From positions 17,670,001-17,734,000 of the forward strand of contig OZ017795.1 in assembly GCA_963969395.1 (NCBI GenBank): DNA of 64,000 nucleotides. The letters run 5' to 3'. A model generated the notes under the pieces. The model ran no database searches and was not told where the DNA came from. It saw only the letters and a program-made list of their open reading frames with translations. This DNA is from Pseudoscleropodium purum (lineage: Eukaryota; Streptophyta; Bryopsida; Hypnales; Brachytheciaceae). The position numbers and the translations under genes are program-made. Of this stretch, positions 35,920 through 50,559 are shown in pieces (position 1 is the stretch's first letter; each line of letters begins with the position of its first letter).

Positions 35920-36198
35920 TTAGAAGAAATCTAGGGGCTTTGAGAGCCCGTTTCAAGCTTGTTCCCCCATAGTTGTTCTCCGCAGTGAAGGGAACGGCTA
36001 GTTGCTAGAACAAAAAAAAAAAAAATTTAATTTAATTTAATTCTTGAAATGCAAAACAAAGTTGAAAAAATAAATTTTAATGACATGGCAGGGGCTTGGC
36101 CATGTCTAATTGTTGCACAATCACTGCAACAATTGCATTCCCACAATTCATAGGGCTTGATAACTTGTGGGCTCTTAAAGCCCTCAAATTTCTTCTAA
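35920..36198. mobile_element. MITE with TTAGAAGAAAT ends and an internal TGACATGGCA palindrome
   Basis: A 279-bp element with an imperfect terminal inverted repeat of about 30 bp: TTAGAAGAAAT then GGGCTTTGAGAGCCC on the left, and the inverse with GGGCTCTTAAAGCCC on the right. The interior has an A-rich run followed by AATTTAATTTAATTT and the palindromic TGACATGGCA...GGCCATGTC. Its flanks resemble 42660-42860, where the MITE is absent. Confidence 0.8.
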
Positions 36199-36319
36199 TA
36201 CTTTAAGTTCTTTGCTAGAAAACTACGAATTATACAAAAATCTTGGATATAATTTACTCAATTGTAGATGAAAATATAATTACCAACATGTAACATGTAT
36301 GAATGTGATTTTTATTATC

Positions 36320-36420
36320 TAATCTCCGAATGAATGTTGAAATTTGGAGCACCACTATAACATTTTATATCACCACTTTGGCACTTCATGAGAAATGAAA
36401 AAAAAAAACCTTGGTTAATA
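36320..36420 (+). repeat. Short dispersed repeat shared with 42770-42860
   Basis: Both contain GAAATTTGGARCACCACTAT, AACATTTTA, CCATTTTGGCACTTCAT-like sequence and a following CCTTGG or CCTTGA. With 35870-35919 against 42660-42700 this marks two copies of one old repeat, the first interrupted by the 279-bp MITE. Confidence 0.6.
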
Positions 36421-36693
36421 TTGAGAATCAAGGACTAGGTTGAAGGCTATTGGTAGTGGTAGTTGGGTTCAATTGGACTTTGACCTTCTACTAGACAGTG
36501 GAGCAGTCCAATTGTGGACAGTAGATTGGATCCAATCAGCCCAAAGGTAATCTTGGTCATCCGCTACAGTTGTCTTGGACCCTTTTTGTCAACACTAGTG
36601 TGCCCTATGCCATTGCCATAGCCAAAATAAAAATAAAAGTAATTTTTAATTTTTTAATTCATAAAAGCTTTTAAATTTAATATTTTTACATTG

Positions 36694-36968
36694 CATTAGA
36701 TGTTTTTTTAGGGGTTGGGAGGGCTGTCTGGGCTTGTTTCCGGCGTTGTTCCCCGAGCAGTCCGAGAATGGCTGTTGTTAGAATTTTTTTTTGGAAATTT
36801 TAAAATGCAAAACAAAGTTCAAATATTTTTTTTAATTTAAAAAAAAAGTGATGTAGCAATCGCTATGCCATGTCACGTAGCTGTTGTGGGGCAATGCACT
36901 GCAATGGGGAATGCAGATTCAGACACGGGAACTCACAACCCTCCCGAGGGATTGAATCTCATCTAATG
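36694..36968. mobile_element. MITE with CATTAGATG ends, relative of 35920-36198
   Basis: A 275-bp element with ends CATTAGATG and CATCTAATG and internal GGGGTTGGGAGGG against CCCTCCCGAGG. It shares the order of A-rich run, AAAATGCAAAACAAAGTT block and GTGATGTAGCA...TGCCATGTCAC palindrome with the 279-bp MITE 500 bp upstream. Confidence 0.7.
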
Positions 36969-38828
36969 GTAGGTTCAAAAATTAGGAAACAAAACTTGTG
37001 CACCCTTTTTCACTAAAGGCTTTGTGATGCTATCAAGAATGTGACCAAGGATGCACAATCTAGGGGATTTCACTATAACAAACAAAACAAAATAAATAGG
37101 CTAATTTAAGGTGTAGATGGTCTATTGTCGATTTGCACTTCATTGCCTTCCATGGGCGTCTTACAAATGTCTCAAAATAGCATAATATTTTGGATTTTAT
37201 AAATTTTATATGTAGCAATCAAGTGCAAAGATGCAAATGCCTCACTATTTATGTTATTTATAACTTACTTATATTGATTTCTTTTGTTACATGGTTTATT
37301 GTAATAAAAAAAAGATTTGGAAGAATTTGTAGCTTTGGCTAGGACGTATTGTAGCATGACCTAAACTTTGCTTTTTTATTAATTAATTACTGTCTAAATC
37401 AAAATTTTGTAAAAGGTTGAGAAACAAATAGTGAAATTTGTGAAAAATGAGTAAGAGTTGTGTCAAAAACTTCACTAATAAAGGGCCAATGTTAGAAAGG
37501 TATATTCAAATAGTTTGGCTAAGTCATCAAAGCAAATAAATAAACTAGTACCTTAAAACATATGTACATAGAGCTTGCTTCCATTCATGCATATGAAACA
37601 ATATATAATAATTAAATTGCTTCCACTTCCATGATCTTTTTTAATTTGGGAAGGAAATGATATTTTGTTCCTTGTGAAATAATGACAGTTTGTAAAATAA
37701 TCACATAATTACAAAACTAAAACCATCTTTAATCCATATAAATGTAAACAAACAACTTTTAATAGAAAAAAAATTTGTCGTTGCTAAGATGAAGGTGAAG
37801 TCACACTACGATAGTTGGCAAAATGCAACCCTAAAAACCTTCAAAATTCCTTGGACACCCTTCACAATGTTGTGTGGATCAAGTCAATTTTCAACAATCT
37901 AAAAATATTTATGCTATCTCACAACCTCTTAAAATCAAGCAGCACTTAGTAGCAAGTGTATATACATGTGGATAGCAAGTTCCTTGTGGAGTTCATAGGA
38001 GAAAAAAACTTCCCTAAGAAAAAACATGGGAATGTATTGTTTACACAAATAATTGGTTTTAGAAAATTTAAATTTATGTATGAAATCAAAGACTCCAAAT
38101 TATCTTATTGTAGGAATGAGATACAAGATTAGCCACTCTACAATAGGAAGAAAATATATATGTCTTTTCCTACTTGGTGGTTGGAAAACTTTACCTATTT
38201 GTGAAAGACTTCCCACCCACATTTAGATAGACCCCTTGCTACTAATATCCTTTTAGCATAGTATCTTGAACTACCTCCAACATGTACCTCATTCACATTG
38301 GACTACATAATCAAAAGTTATTTGTTTTTGTTTTGTTTCTTTATGTTGATCAAAACTTCCTCAAAAGTTTCCAAATAAAATAGAATAATAATTTTTTTAC
38401 GAGTTTTTCAAGGTACCATATAGATCTTAAATCTTCATTAAAATAATGAAGCTATTTTCATAAAAAAGACATAGATTATTGATGAACCATCATTTATTCA
38501 TCTAAATATATGAATGTTCATCCAAATATGGCACTGTCATCATAATTTGAAATTTTCTTGGTGAATCATAGCAATATCATCCATTCAAATAATAGACTAT
38601 TTTAAGAAATATTTTGATATTTTTAATAAAAAATTGTTGTTGAGTAGATATTGTCAAAATAAAATCCTTGAGGTGGAGGGGTTATATTTCATTTATGAAC
38701 CATCTTATCTAGTTTATGAGTCATATTATTCCTTGAATATTGCACCTAATGAATCAAACCTTGAATTCTTTATAGGCTGTCTTCATTGCCATATGATCAA
38801 ATGTAATATCTTAGCTCAATTTAACCTT
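36969..38828. other. AT-rich intergenic stretch without recognised genes
   Basis: I see nothing supportable on either strand. Confidence 0.5.
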
Positions 38829-39072
38829 TTAACCCCTACAGGACAATAATTGCTATTATGTGAGCCTAGGAGCATGAGCACATGAGCCTAAAAGACTATA
38901 CACCTATATTATAGGTGTTTAAATTATGGAAACCTTTCATAATTATAGTGTAACCATAATATAAGTACCTATATTATAGGTGTTTATATAATAAGCACCT
39001 TCAATGTTTGTAGTATACCTACTTATATACATGCTAATAGCTCACATGCTTACATTTTCATGTTCTCACACT
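38829..39072. repeat. TTAACCCCTACAGGAC terminus and ACCTATATTATAGGT palindromes
   Basis: TTAACCCCTACAGGAC at 38829 looks like a lone left terminus of the TTAA-type elements. Two copies of the palindrome CACCTATATTATAGGTGT or a near match follow at 38901-38918 and 38966-38981, separated by more TATAAT-rich inverted sequence. No right terminus was found. Confidence 0.5.
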
Positions 39073-39938
39073 AGCACCGTTTGTTGAAGGACCAAGGCCA
39101 TTTTTCATTCAAAATCCACTCAAGACACTCATTTTTGCTATGTTTATTAAAAAAAAATGTAGAATCTAACCGTAGGATCTTATACCTTACTTTTTTGAGA
39201 TCATGTGGTAAGAATTTCATGAATTTTTTACTGTACAAATTGGAAGATTTAGCATTCAAAGTTGAAAAAACAAAACTTCAACATTGGCTAGCAATTTCAA
39301 ATGACTTCTAATCATTTATAGAAATTTTTTGCACTATAAAATTTGAATTTAAAAAAAATTGTATTGAAAGATTTTATTTCAATATTAAAATTTTTTTTAA
39401 AAACTTGATTTTCACTCTTCAAAAAATTGTTAAGTAGAAGAAGGTCAAAGATTTAAAGAAAAATTAAATCATTAATACCTCTAAGATGGGATTGAAACAT
39501 TATAATTCCAAAGGTGAGATTATTCTAGTAAGCAATTTTAACCTAGTCAAACAATTTTTTTTGAAAAATTGTGAAAATTGCATTCAAATATGAATCTTTT
39601 AAGTTATTTTTGAAGAAGATGCTTAAATTGCCCCCAAAACCAGATTGTTCATAGCTTTCACATCACTAATCCAAATGGAATGATACAATGCTTGACATGT
39701 AACAAAAACATAATTTATAAAAAATTTAAATTTTTTTGTAAATTTTTTTTTCTATCCTTGAAGATGTGAGAACTATGTTTAGAATGGCGTAACTTTTGCT
39801 TATGGGCACCAATTGAAATAAAAATTATAGTCCTACAAAGCTAAGAAGTTTTTCTATCTCATGGAGAATTTTCAAGAAATTTTACAAAAAATTGTGGTTA
39901 TAGGAACTTGTCCAAAAATCCATTTTGTTTCTGAAGGG
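39073..39938 (-). repeat. Diverged relative of the 920-bp TTAA family (copy F)
   Basis: It starts GAAGGACCAAGGCC and runs to a GAAGGGGATAA end, about the family length. It shares AATGGAATGATACAATGCTT and GGAACTTGTCCAAAA-like stretches with copy C in the same orientation, and matches 21455-22031 inverted. Boundaries are approximate. Confidence 0.5.
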
Positions 39939-42900
39939 GATAATGGTCATTTAGGCATAAAATATATTCAAGTTTCAATCTTATATTTTTATTCCATGAT
40001 CTACAATCGAGTTATTGTAAAGTTTTTTTTAATTTGTAATCGGGTATCAGAGGAAGGTTTAATTAATAATAAGTTTTAATGCTCTAAGGAATTTTGTCTT
40101 GTATTTTTTCCAAACTCAGGCTTCTAGTCCCACATTACATACACTTTACAATTAATTCTAATGTATTTTCTATCTACATGTAAAATGTCGATAATTTTCT
40201 TAAAAACATATCATCTTTATGATTCTTATAAGAAAAATTGAAAAATATATATTAAATATAATTTTTAATATTTTTTTTCTCAAGGTGGAAGTAGAAATAA
40301 AGATTGATAGAGGAAAATTTTCTTACATTATTATTTTACATTTAAACCTAATTATAAAACCCTTTAGCTATTATCTTTATAGTCAAATTACCACAAATAA
40401 GCTATACTTAGCCTTTACAATACTAATCAATAAATTATTTATTTTTCATGGATAGAAAAGTATTTTTTCTAGAGATATTTAATATTTCAATTATATTGAT
40501 GAAAAGATAAAATAATAGTATTTTTTCAATGTAAAATGTGCAAAGAATGTTTTATGATTTGTGGTATATATTATAATTGTAATTAACATTTATATAAAAA
40601 TATAAAAATTAATAATGTATATTATCATTCAATATTTTATCAGAAATAAAGGCTATATTAATATAAAATAATATATATTTTTAGTCATATTCTTCTATAA
40701 TTAATTTTAAAATTTTAAATCCCAAAAAATATTATTCAATTTAGCTTCTAATACATAGAGCTTGCAATTACAACAATTCATTAAACTTTTGTATATATTA
40801 TTTGGTGAGACATAACAGATACTATGCTTGTCGTGCTTTAGTTTTGAATTTAATTCATATGCAAAATATGGGTGACTTTAAAGCTAAAATTGAACATGAC
40901 CAGGGTTCAACCAATTGGAATGCCAAGAAATTAAGGTGTGAAGATTGTAAATTTAGATGCACTAATCAAAATGTGTTCTTCATTATAAGTCATGTTTAGG
41001 AATTTTGAAGGTTCAATTATAGGATTGAATTCAAGTTTGTCATTTGGATTTTTTTTTAAATAGATATAATAATATTTTAATAATTTGTTTTGTAAAAATT
41101 ATTCCAAACTTCTTAATTCATCTAATTTTTTCAGAAATTTTGTTACATCAATTTTTGTGGTAATGATTGTTCAAATTTTCGACATCATGATGATCAATAT
41201 TTTTATTCTAGACAAGAATCTACACATAACAATTTTTTTAATAATGATCATTTTCACTAATAGAATAAGTCCAAGTTGCAAATAAAACCTTAAGCCCCTG
41301 ACACCTAATCTAATTCATCATAATATAACAAATTAGACAAAGTATGAGTCTTAAAATTAAGCTTAGTCTATGTAGGCATGCCAATCTTTACTAGTGATTT
41401 TGGATGTATGTACCTTATAAGTACAAGTAGAAAGTTTTGTGCTAATGTAAATCTCAATATGGGGACTATTGCTAAGGTTGATTTTAGAACCCTAAGGCCA
41501 TAGTGACCCTTCCAAAATCCTTTATTTATTTTTTATTATTTCAATATAATATTGGAGGTTATTAGAGATAATTTAAGTCCAAAAGTAAGAATTTCAAATA
41601 GACTTATTAGAAAAATATTTTATTTCAAAATTTCTACTATTTATATATTTTTAAATCTAAAAACAGTCAATTTTGGTAATTTTCATAAAAATAATTTTGT
41701 GGATAACTTTTGGAGGTAAAACTCCTCATTCTAAAGTTTTGGAGAAAAATTATTTTTGAGAGCTTTACTAAATTTCAAGTTCTTTAATTCCTACAAGATT
41801 GGAAGCATTTTTCTTTTTTAAATTGTCAAAAATTGTATTTTTTATAGCACATTGCCTAAATTCAAACAAAATTTTTTTTGAACTTCAATTATATCAAAGT
41901 ATGATAGATTATTTTAGCAATGTGCAAAAGAAACTTTAGTCTATTTTGATTAAGTGGATTGAAAGATTATAATGTTTGAAGTTAGAAAAAAAAACTTCTT
42001 TTTCATTCTTGCGAGACAATATGAATACACTTCAAATCCTCTTCATGTAAAAATCTTGCTCTACATAAAATTGAATCTCTACATTGTTGAGTTTTACAAT
42101 TTGCTAGGTAAGCTTCCATGCATGCAAAATTTCAAAAGTATATAAGAGGTTCGTCTTTCTCCAAATCACCATACAATACAAGTAAATTGACAATATAATA
42201 GTCTTTAACTCGATATCCAAACTAAGAGACATATATTTTGAATATGTGGAAAAAACTTAAAGAACCTTAAAGGCTCAAATTTCAAGATAATAGTGTTTGT
42301 AGTTAGTAGGATTTTTTTTTCAAATATGCCCAAATCATTAGAAGAGTTTGGACTCCTCTTGGAATTAATGAGAATTTTGCAATAAAAGTAGCAGCTTACA
42401 ATTAGTTACTATCCTATGTTTGGGTCAAATTTGTTAAAAAATAATTAAATATGGCATGTAATGAAATTTTCATGAATTATAATGTGGTATATTTGAATAG
42501 TGTAGAAAATATTAATGAAAATAATTTGAATTCTCTAAAAAAACTCTGAAAAATGAAATATAAAAAACAATGTATATACAAAGATGATTGCTTTATAGAT
42601 GTAAAAACTCTATAGAATACATAAGCTGTAGGACTTTTTTTTGGCTTTATAGTACCAAATTGCACTAGGAAAAAACAATTTGGCTAAAAAATGACGACCA
42701 ACCATGATGAAACAAAAAACATCAAACTAAAAAAATCTTGGATGACATTGTATCCATTATGTGGATGAAATTTGAAATTTGGAACACCACTATAACATTT
42801 TACATTGCCATTTTGGCACTTCATAAACAGTTTAAAAAAAGCCTTGATAAGCTTATTAAGCTTAGTCATTTTTCAAGTTTCTCCTTCTTTAAAGAGAGAA

Positions 42901-45900
42901 GGGAAGTAATCATCAAAAGGGATTAAATCATAACTAATCCTTTTGATAACTTACTAAGTTGTGAGAACCTCGTTCCTAAAGGTCATGTGAGGATTGTGAT
43001 GCCAAAGATCATAGAATATTCTAAATTTTATTAGTTGAAATTTCAAAAATCCTAAATCCAATTAATTAAAAAAATTCCATCCTAAAAGAAATGATTTTGT
43101 ATAGGATTTGATCCCAATGTACGGTATATTATATTAGTTATTGCAAATATACTAATATCAACAATAGATGAGGAATTTAGCAAAAGATGCCAAAACTTCC
43201 CAAATTTGCTTGGATTATTTTGGGCAATATAATTTTTGATGTTGTCATCTAATCAAATTTTTTCCTTAATTCTCAAAGAGGGGGAATGTCCTCATTTTGT
43301 ATCCAATTATTTTAATTGCCCCTTAAACAAACACTTGGTTCTTCAGGGATTTTCCTTCCATATATATTTTTCCAATAGTTCATAGGATCCTAGTGGTGAT
43401 CCTTGTTTGACCATAAATAATAATAAAATATGAATATTGAAAATATGTAAAATCTTGAAACCTTTAGGTTGAACTTTTGGAAAATCAAAACTATGACCTT
43501 AAGACAACAAACTATAAACATCACCATGATATATTTTTATACTTTTATAATAAATTGCTTTGAAAACTCTTTCCAACCAACAATATTTTTTTTAGAAATG
43601 ATCATGTTAGCCTGATAAATAATTTTCATGCCAATAAATAAATATTCTATCTTTACATTATTCAATGGCAATCAAATTTTAGAATATTTTAAATACTTAC
43701 TCCCATTTGGCCCAAAATTTTCCTAATATATCATATATTCTTTTATAAATAGGAGCCAAAGACCAATTGCATACATAAACTTTGTAGTTTTTTTTACATG
43801 CAGAGTCTTCGATAAAAGTATAACTATAATACACATCAATTTAAAAAAAAATAGAATTGATTCTAGAATAAAGATTTTAAATATAAAAAAATACCATGTA
43901 TTCAATCATCTCCCCATTTTTCTTATTGGCACTATATTTCAATTTTTGTACATTAATAATTCTATTAATTATAAATATTTAATAAATACCAATTTTTTTC
44001 AATCTAATATATTGATGTTATTTAATATTAACATCAAACCTATTTAAGTAAGTATAATCATTTTTTACATTCAACATTATTAATAAACACATACACACTT
44101 GGAATAAGATGAATCTATAATATCATAGACAAGGTAGTAATTCTCAAAGAAAATAAAATTTAAAGCCAAAGTAGGCATCAAGATCAAAAAGATTGCAATC
44201 GTGATACTCTTTAAATAATTTTAAAATGAATTCTTCCACAAGATATACACGTCTATTGTATGAAGAGATACAAAGATAAACTTAGCTACAAAGCTTTGAG
44301 ACTTGACTTGAATTGGTTTAATTGAGGTTTCCCTCACCTTACTTTCAATATATACTAATAACATATTATTGAAGCCTTTTAATATATGCTATAATTTTTT
44401 TTAAAGTTATTAAGACAATTTAGGTCTAACTCACATGTTTAGAAAAGCTACAAAGAAAGTTTAGAAAAGGTTTAAAAAATTGAATATTTCAAAATACTTA
44501 AGGTAAGTTTCTACCGAATTTAGAGGTGAAGGGGCCGAAGTATTGAAATTTTTGATTGGTTGAAATTGAAAAGTCCTTGGAAAATGGTTTTCACCACAAA
44601 ATGAGAGGTTTCGTGTCTCCAAAAAAGTCCAATGACGTGGAATGCATTTATTTCCATATGGTAGTAAAAAGTCTTCAAATTTTGAGTGTTCCCAAATTAT
44701 ATTGAGAATCATCTAAAAGAATAAGGTTTGATTGAAATTCTAAGGTTTCTCATTCTAAAATTATATTTATAGATAATTAATTTTTTTAAATATTAAAATA
44801 TTTTCTTACCATTTTTTGCCTCTTGGCAATTTATACCAGTCTAAAGATCTCTAAAGGAAGACTTCTCAATGGTAGTAGAAGGGGCTTAGAAAGAAAGACA
44901 TTTCAATTTCTTAGCCCCCTCATATTTGGTGTAATAGTGTTGGCTAAGGGTGTTTCCAAAAAGGTTTTAAATTATCATTGTGTTTTTTTTTAAAACTATT
45001 ATTAAGGTTTTCTATTATTTGCAAAAATATTGTTGTTAGAATACTTAAACTATCTTCTTCCATGAATGTGGATGAATCATCCAAATAATGGATTATTTTA
45101 AAAAATTCACCTGCAAGTATTTTATTAGTGGTTACTTTAAAAACAATATGAGACCTACTACAGGGTATACTTTAAATGTTAGAGCTAATAATTTAAAAAA
45201 TATTCAAATTACTAAAGCATCACTTTTTTGAAATGTACCATATTACAACTACTATATAGTATATAGTTGTAAATTTACACAAGGGGTAGTCTAAAAGACA
45301 TGGGAAGAACTTGCTTGAGGAGCTTTATTTTCCATTTGCAAATAGACAAAATAATGAACAACATCTCATTTTGGATTATTATCTATTTGTTTACTCCAAC
45401 TCAAATATGTGGTGGTTGGAGTTTCCAACTTTGTTTGCAATGGCTTAAACTTATATAATTAGAGCAAAGTCTTTTACTATGTATCATTGCCTAAACTTAT
45501 ATGAAATATGTTGTAAAGTTTTGGAAAGATGAAATAGAATTCTAGTTTAATTTTATATCTAATTTATTCCTATGCTATGATGTACCTTTGCATAAAATAA
45601 TAATAAAAATATAGGCAAGAATAAGACAAGAGTCCCTTAGATGGTAAAATGAAATTTGAAGCCATGATCTAATTTCACATATTTTTTAATGTAATAATTA
45701 GAGGAATAAATATAGGATTATTGAAGGTCATTTTATAAGATCTTATATGTCAAAGATTTGTTGCTTTAGAGCGACAACATCCTTGTAGAGTAATAATTTT
45801 GAATAGTGGCCATATAAGAGAAATTCAATCTTTGAAAGATTGGAGATTTTTGACATTTTCTTCATTTGATATTACAATTGATTAACTTTAGTAATATTAT

Positions 45901-45959
45901 GTTATCTTCATGTGATATAACAATAAACTTTCAAATAATTCATTTTGTTATAATTGTTT
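39939..45959. other. Very AT-rich intergenic stretch without recognised genes
   Basis: About 6 kb with no supportable gene. 40100-41300 is the most AT-rich part of the window. It includes the MITE-free copy of the repeat at 42660-42860. Confidence 0.5.
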
Positions 45960-48900
45960 TTTCTATTGGGTGTCTAAATGTGTTGTCCAAACAATAGAAT
46001 TTTTTTGTTTCTAGTCTTATTTTTTCTAATTGCACTGCTAACTCAAATCAATTCAAAATTAGTAGAATAGCCAGTCTTGGCTACAACAATCAAAACTGAA
46101 GATTGTGAGGCATTAATCAAGCACAAAAGCTAAAGATTTTAAATTTTAGGGCTTATTTTTTTCTTTTCAAAATAATAAAGATATCCAAATTTGGAATAAT
46201 CCTAAAAGATATTTGCAAATGAAGTTTAGCCTTAAATTTAACCTCTAAAATTTCATCTATCATTTTTTTTCTTTTTTAACTATTAAATTCAATTTGGATT
46301 TTTGGATGATTTTTAGTTTTAAATCTACTATATTAGTTTTGAATTTGTCTAAAATTGGTCAAAGTTTATCGACTTTCATCCAAAATTATTCCAAATTAAG
46401 TCAAAACTTCATCATATTCTAACTTGTTTGTTATAAGTCTATTATCTAAATTTAAAATAGTTTGGAGACCTAAAAGTATTCTTTATGCAATTGTAAATCT
46501 AACTTGTTCCTTGATTATCTTTTAATTTTGATGAGAAATCACTAATTGTCCTTATTACTTTTGTAGACTTCTAATTCTATTTGCTATTTTTAGGATTAAA
46601 TAATTTTTTATCTTAGAGGTATAAATTTTATCTTTTTAGAAAGATTATAGCACATACTTTTACCTTCTTAGTAAAAGTTATTGGCAAATGAATTTTGATA
46701 GTCAATCAATGCTTCAAACTTCATCCACCAATTTTTCTTACTTTTTTATTTTCTTAATTATTTTTAACTTTTATCTTTTGCTTCTACTTCTATTAAAGAT
46801 TCTAGTACTATTTAAAGGATTTTTTTGGATGACTTCTTAATTTTTCATCCACTTTTATTACTATTTTTCATCTAAACACAAATTTTGGAGTTTTTATCTA
46901 TTTTCTATGTGAGATATTTTATTGAAAAGCTATTGAAATTTTTTAACTACTTCTAAATTCAAGGTTTGGTTTTACTAACTTCCTAATGTTCTATCTCTAA
47001 ATTCTAACTCCTAAGTCTATTATTGTCTTTAATTTTAATTCAAATTTTAGCAAAAATGAATCATATGGGAAAAATGAATTCAAAAACGTACCTCAAATTC
47101 AATGGATTTAGTAATACCATTTTTGTTCACCAAGATCATGATGTCATTGTAAACACCTTTGAACTCCATCCCGTATTTTTTTTTGTCTTTTGAAATGATA
47201 TTTTCCATGTTGTTCAATTGACAAGGGATTAAAAATTCCATCTTCCTTGTCCCAAACTTCCCTTTTTTAATTTTTTAAAATTTTTCTTAATTTTCTCTTT
47301 TTTTTTCAGATATTTTTTCAAATCAAATCAAATCAAAAACTAAATGCTTTGGTAAATTATTTAGGAATCAAACAAACTTCAAAGACAAGCTTGTTTGGTT
47401 TCTACTAATTATTAACTAATTCCTAAAATCTAAGGTAGTCAAATATTCCCTTTCTTGTTGTATTTCCTTTTATCCCAAATAAAGTTAAACCTTATTTGAA
47501 GTATTCAAAGTATTTTCTAAAGAATGGTCCTTATTCATTCTTGGAACTCTTTTCATCTCTCCAACTACCTAAATATTAAACTTCCACTATTCCAAACTTA
47601 TTTTGCAATCAAATTTTAGTTCAATACCTGATAATGCTAGCTTTAGAGCTTGGATTGTTAAATTTGTCCAACTCAATATGAGCTAAATGTATTTGGAACC
47701 AGTTGTGTAGCTAGTTGACTTTGAATGTGATGATGAGCCCTGATTGTGAGGTTATTGAATTGATTGACTGTCTTTAGCATTTTCATTACCTTCTTGTCTA
47801 ACTCTCTCACTACCTCCTTTAGCTTTTAAGTTGTTAAATGAGCCCTTGGTATGTAACTTTGACTTCTCACCTTCTTAGACTTTTGGTTTTGAAAACCATA
47901 CTTTGTTTGATAGTTTTTTGGACTCACTCTCACTCTCTTACTTTGAAATTTAAAAGCTAGACTTCGGTTAAGCCATTTTTGGATTTCCTAACCCACTCTA
48001 GCTTTCAAAACTTTAACTTCAATTTGATTTTTGGGTATTGCCACAAGTCCTCACTTTTCTTCCAAAAAAATATATTTTGGCCTCAATTCCAGGACCTTTG
48101 GTTTTTCAAATTCTAATTTTTGGAGCTTGTAATTTGTCTAGTACTAGAACACGGAGTTCAATCTTCAAAAATTGAATTTAAAGGTTAAAGAACCAAAGTT
48201 GGGATCCAAACTCTTCCAAAGTGACAACAAATCAGCACTAGGACCATGTTTTCAAACATCTAGGGTATGTTCTACACCATATAGTTGTGATATTCCACTT
48301 ATAAAATCAATTTGAAAGGGTTAGTACAAGACTCAAAGAAACTTTCAAAATGCAATTTTTTTAGAAAACCAAATATTAGCAAATGCTTCAAATATTATCA
48401 AACAAGAAAGCAAATCCAAAGGGACCCCAAAGTCATTTAGAATGAGCTCTAAACTTCAACAAAAGAACTTCAAAAAACAACCAAACAATGAGCAAAACTT
48501 TAAAATGCAATTCAAACAAGTTTTTTTTTGGCTAAATGGCCAAAATTTGAACAACATATCCATGTCTTGACCAAACTTAATGAAAAAAAGGGGTGCAAAG
48601 TGATAGAAAAGGAGGCCTTTTATAAATTTTTCAAGGCCCTTCCCTCTCTCAAATTACCTAAACTACCAAAAAAAATCCAAGTTAACTTTAAACTAAGTCA
48701 AATTCTAATCTATTGTTGTAACCACTCTAACTTTTAGTAAAATACTCGAATTTGCCAAAAAATCACACCAATATATTTAATAGATCCAAATTACGCTAGA
48801 AGACATCCTACCTCCTATTTCCTAAGCCAACTATTTTGTAAAAGTCCACAAATTCCAAGTCAAAGAATAGGTGAAAAATTCAAATGTTGGAGTTTATTTT

Positions 48901-50308
48901 TCTCAGATTTTGACTAGCCAAGGGTGTTTGGAAGATTTGAAAAAAGTATGAAAAGAGACCATTAGGCAAGTTAACTTCATTTGAACATTGCAAGCTCTCA
49001 ATTTGTTGGTCAACCTATTGAATGTTTTTAAATTCCATTAAAATTTGTTGTCACCGTCAGTATTGGTACTTGTCAGTGTTGGAATGTCTTGAAACTTGTT
49101 TGGGAGCCTATTTATAATAAAGTACAATATCCTAGTTTTTAGTGGGACTTTACTATTATATAGTGAATTTCTAAGAATTTTTCAATGTCAATAAATATGA
49201 TTGACATTACATGGAGTCATCTTTGTAGCCCAAATTTTTTTATGAAACTTTTTGGATAACTTCTATGAAGTCTTCAAATGCTCTAAATGCAAGTTTAAAT
49301 GTTATTTTTTCCTATTTGTGGGAGGGCCTTAATTAATTACCTCCCATTTTAATTCATCTAGGGAGGAATCATTTTCATATTAGAGAATTTGAGTAGGCTA
49401 ATTTTGTCGTTGAACTCCTAGCATATTTTTGTTTTACAAACACTTCTCTCTAATCTTTGGTTGCTTATTTCTTGAATCAATGAAAATTTACTTGTAAGGT
49501 GTAAAATGATTTTTTCTAGACCTCACAAATTGAATAGTGATCTATATAAGGATCATCCATATAGATTTCTAGAACTTAGTAGGATTCTTCCTACACTATA
49601 CTTTCAATTCTTGTAACCTATATTCTATTACATGCACTCAAAGGATAAATCCAATCATACTTTATTTTAGATGTCTTATATTATTTTGGCTAATAGAAGC
49701 CAATTCTCTCTCAAATTCCTAATTGACTCTTAAAACACCTTAAATAGATACTGGAACTAGAAAATAGAAGTATTTAAGGCAATTCCAAACTCTTAGGACT
49801 AAAGCACTATATTTATAGGGACTTCTATCAAGTAAGATGCAAACACACTTTTTAGGTCTTTTGGACTACAAATTCTAATAAAAATGAACAAAAGCAAAAT
49901 AAAAATATATTTATCACTCCTATAAGAAAATTGGATTTGATTTATGAAAAGTTTATTTCTACTGCCATTCAATATCCACTACATGATGCCATCATGGAAA
50001 AAAAATTCATGAGCACTTGAACAAAATGTCCTTTTAAGCTCTGCATCCCACTAAACCTTACCTCTTAATTAAAATCTACAATTTCCTAAAACTTATATCT
50101 AAATACACCTTCTTTGCAAATACCTTGTATAAATAATCATTAATTAATGTAAAACTCAAACTAAATGAAGCCTTTTTAAATTTCATGCTTTGTTTTGTTC
50201 AATCTTTTTCTTTCTATCACTAAATGAATTCCAAATGGCTCTAATGCCTTAAAAAACCCTTTCAAAGTGAATGTTCACTTGAATTTGTAAGATGGCAACT
50301 AATTTAAT

Positions 50309-50332
50309 AGAATATATATATATATATATATG
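50309..50332 (+). repeat. (TA)n microsatellite
   Basis: A simple TA run of about ten units inside duplication unit 1. Confidence 0.9.
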
Positions 50333-50559
50333 TAAACACATACACAAACATATATAAACCACTTTTTTCATACAACTTTCAAAGTTGTAGAATTTACTAT
50401 TAACTTCTAAACTTAATAACTCTTATTCTATACTTTGAATATTTGAATTGTTTAAAATATTGAGTTTGTAGGATTGAATTTTTTTTAGAATGCTAAAATG
50501 TCCTCCGTTGATTATTAATTACACTTACAAAGTACTATTTAACTTATGAAAAAGGTACA

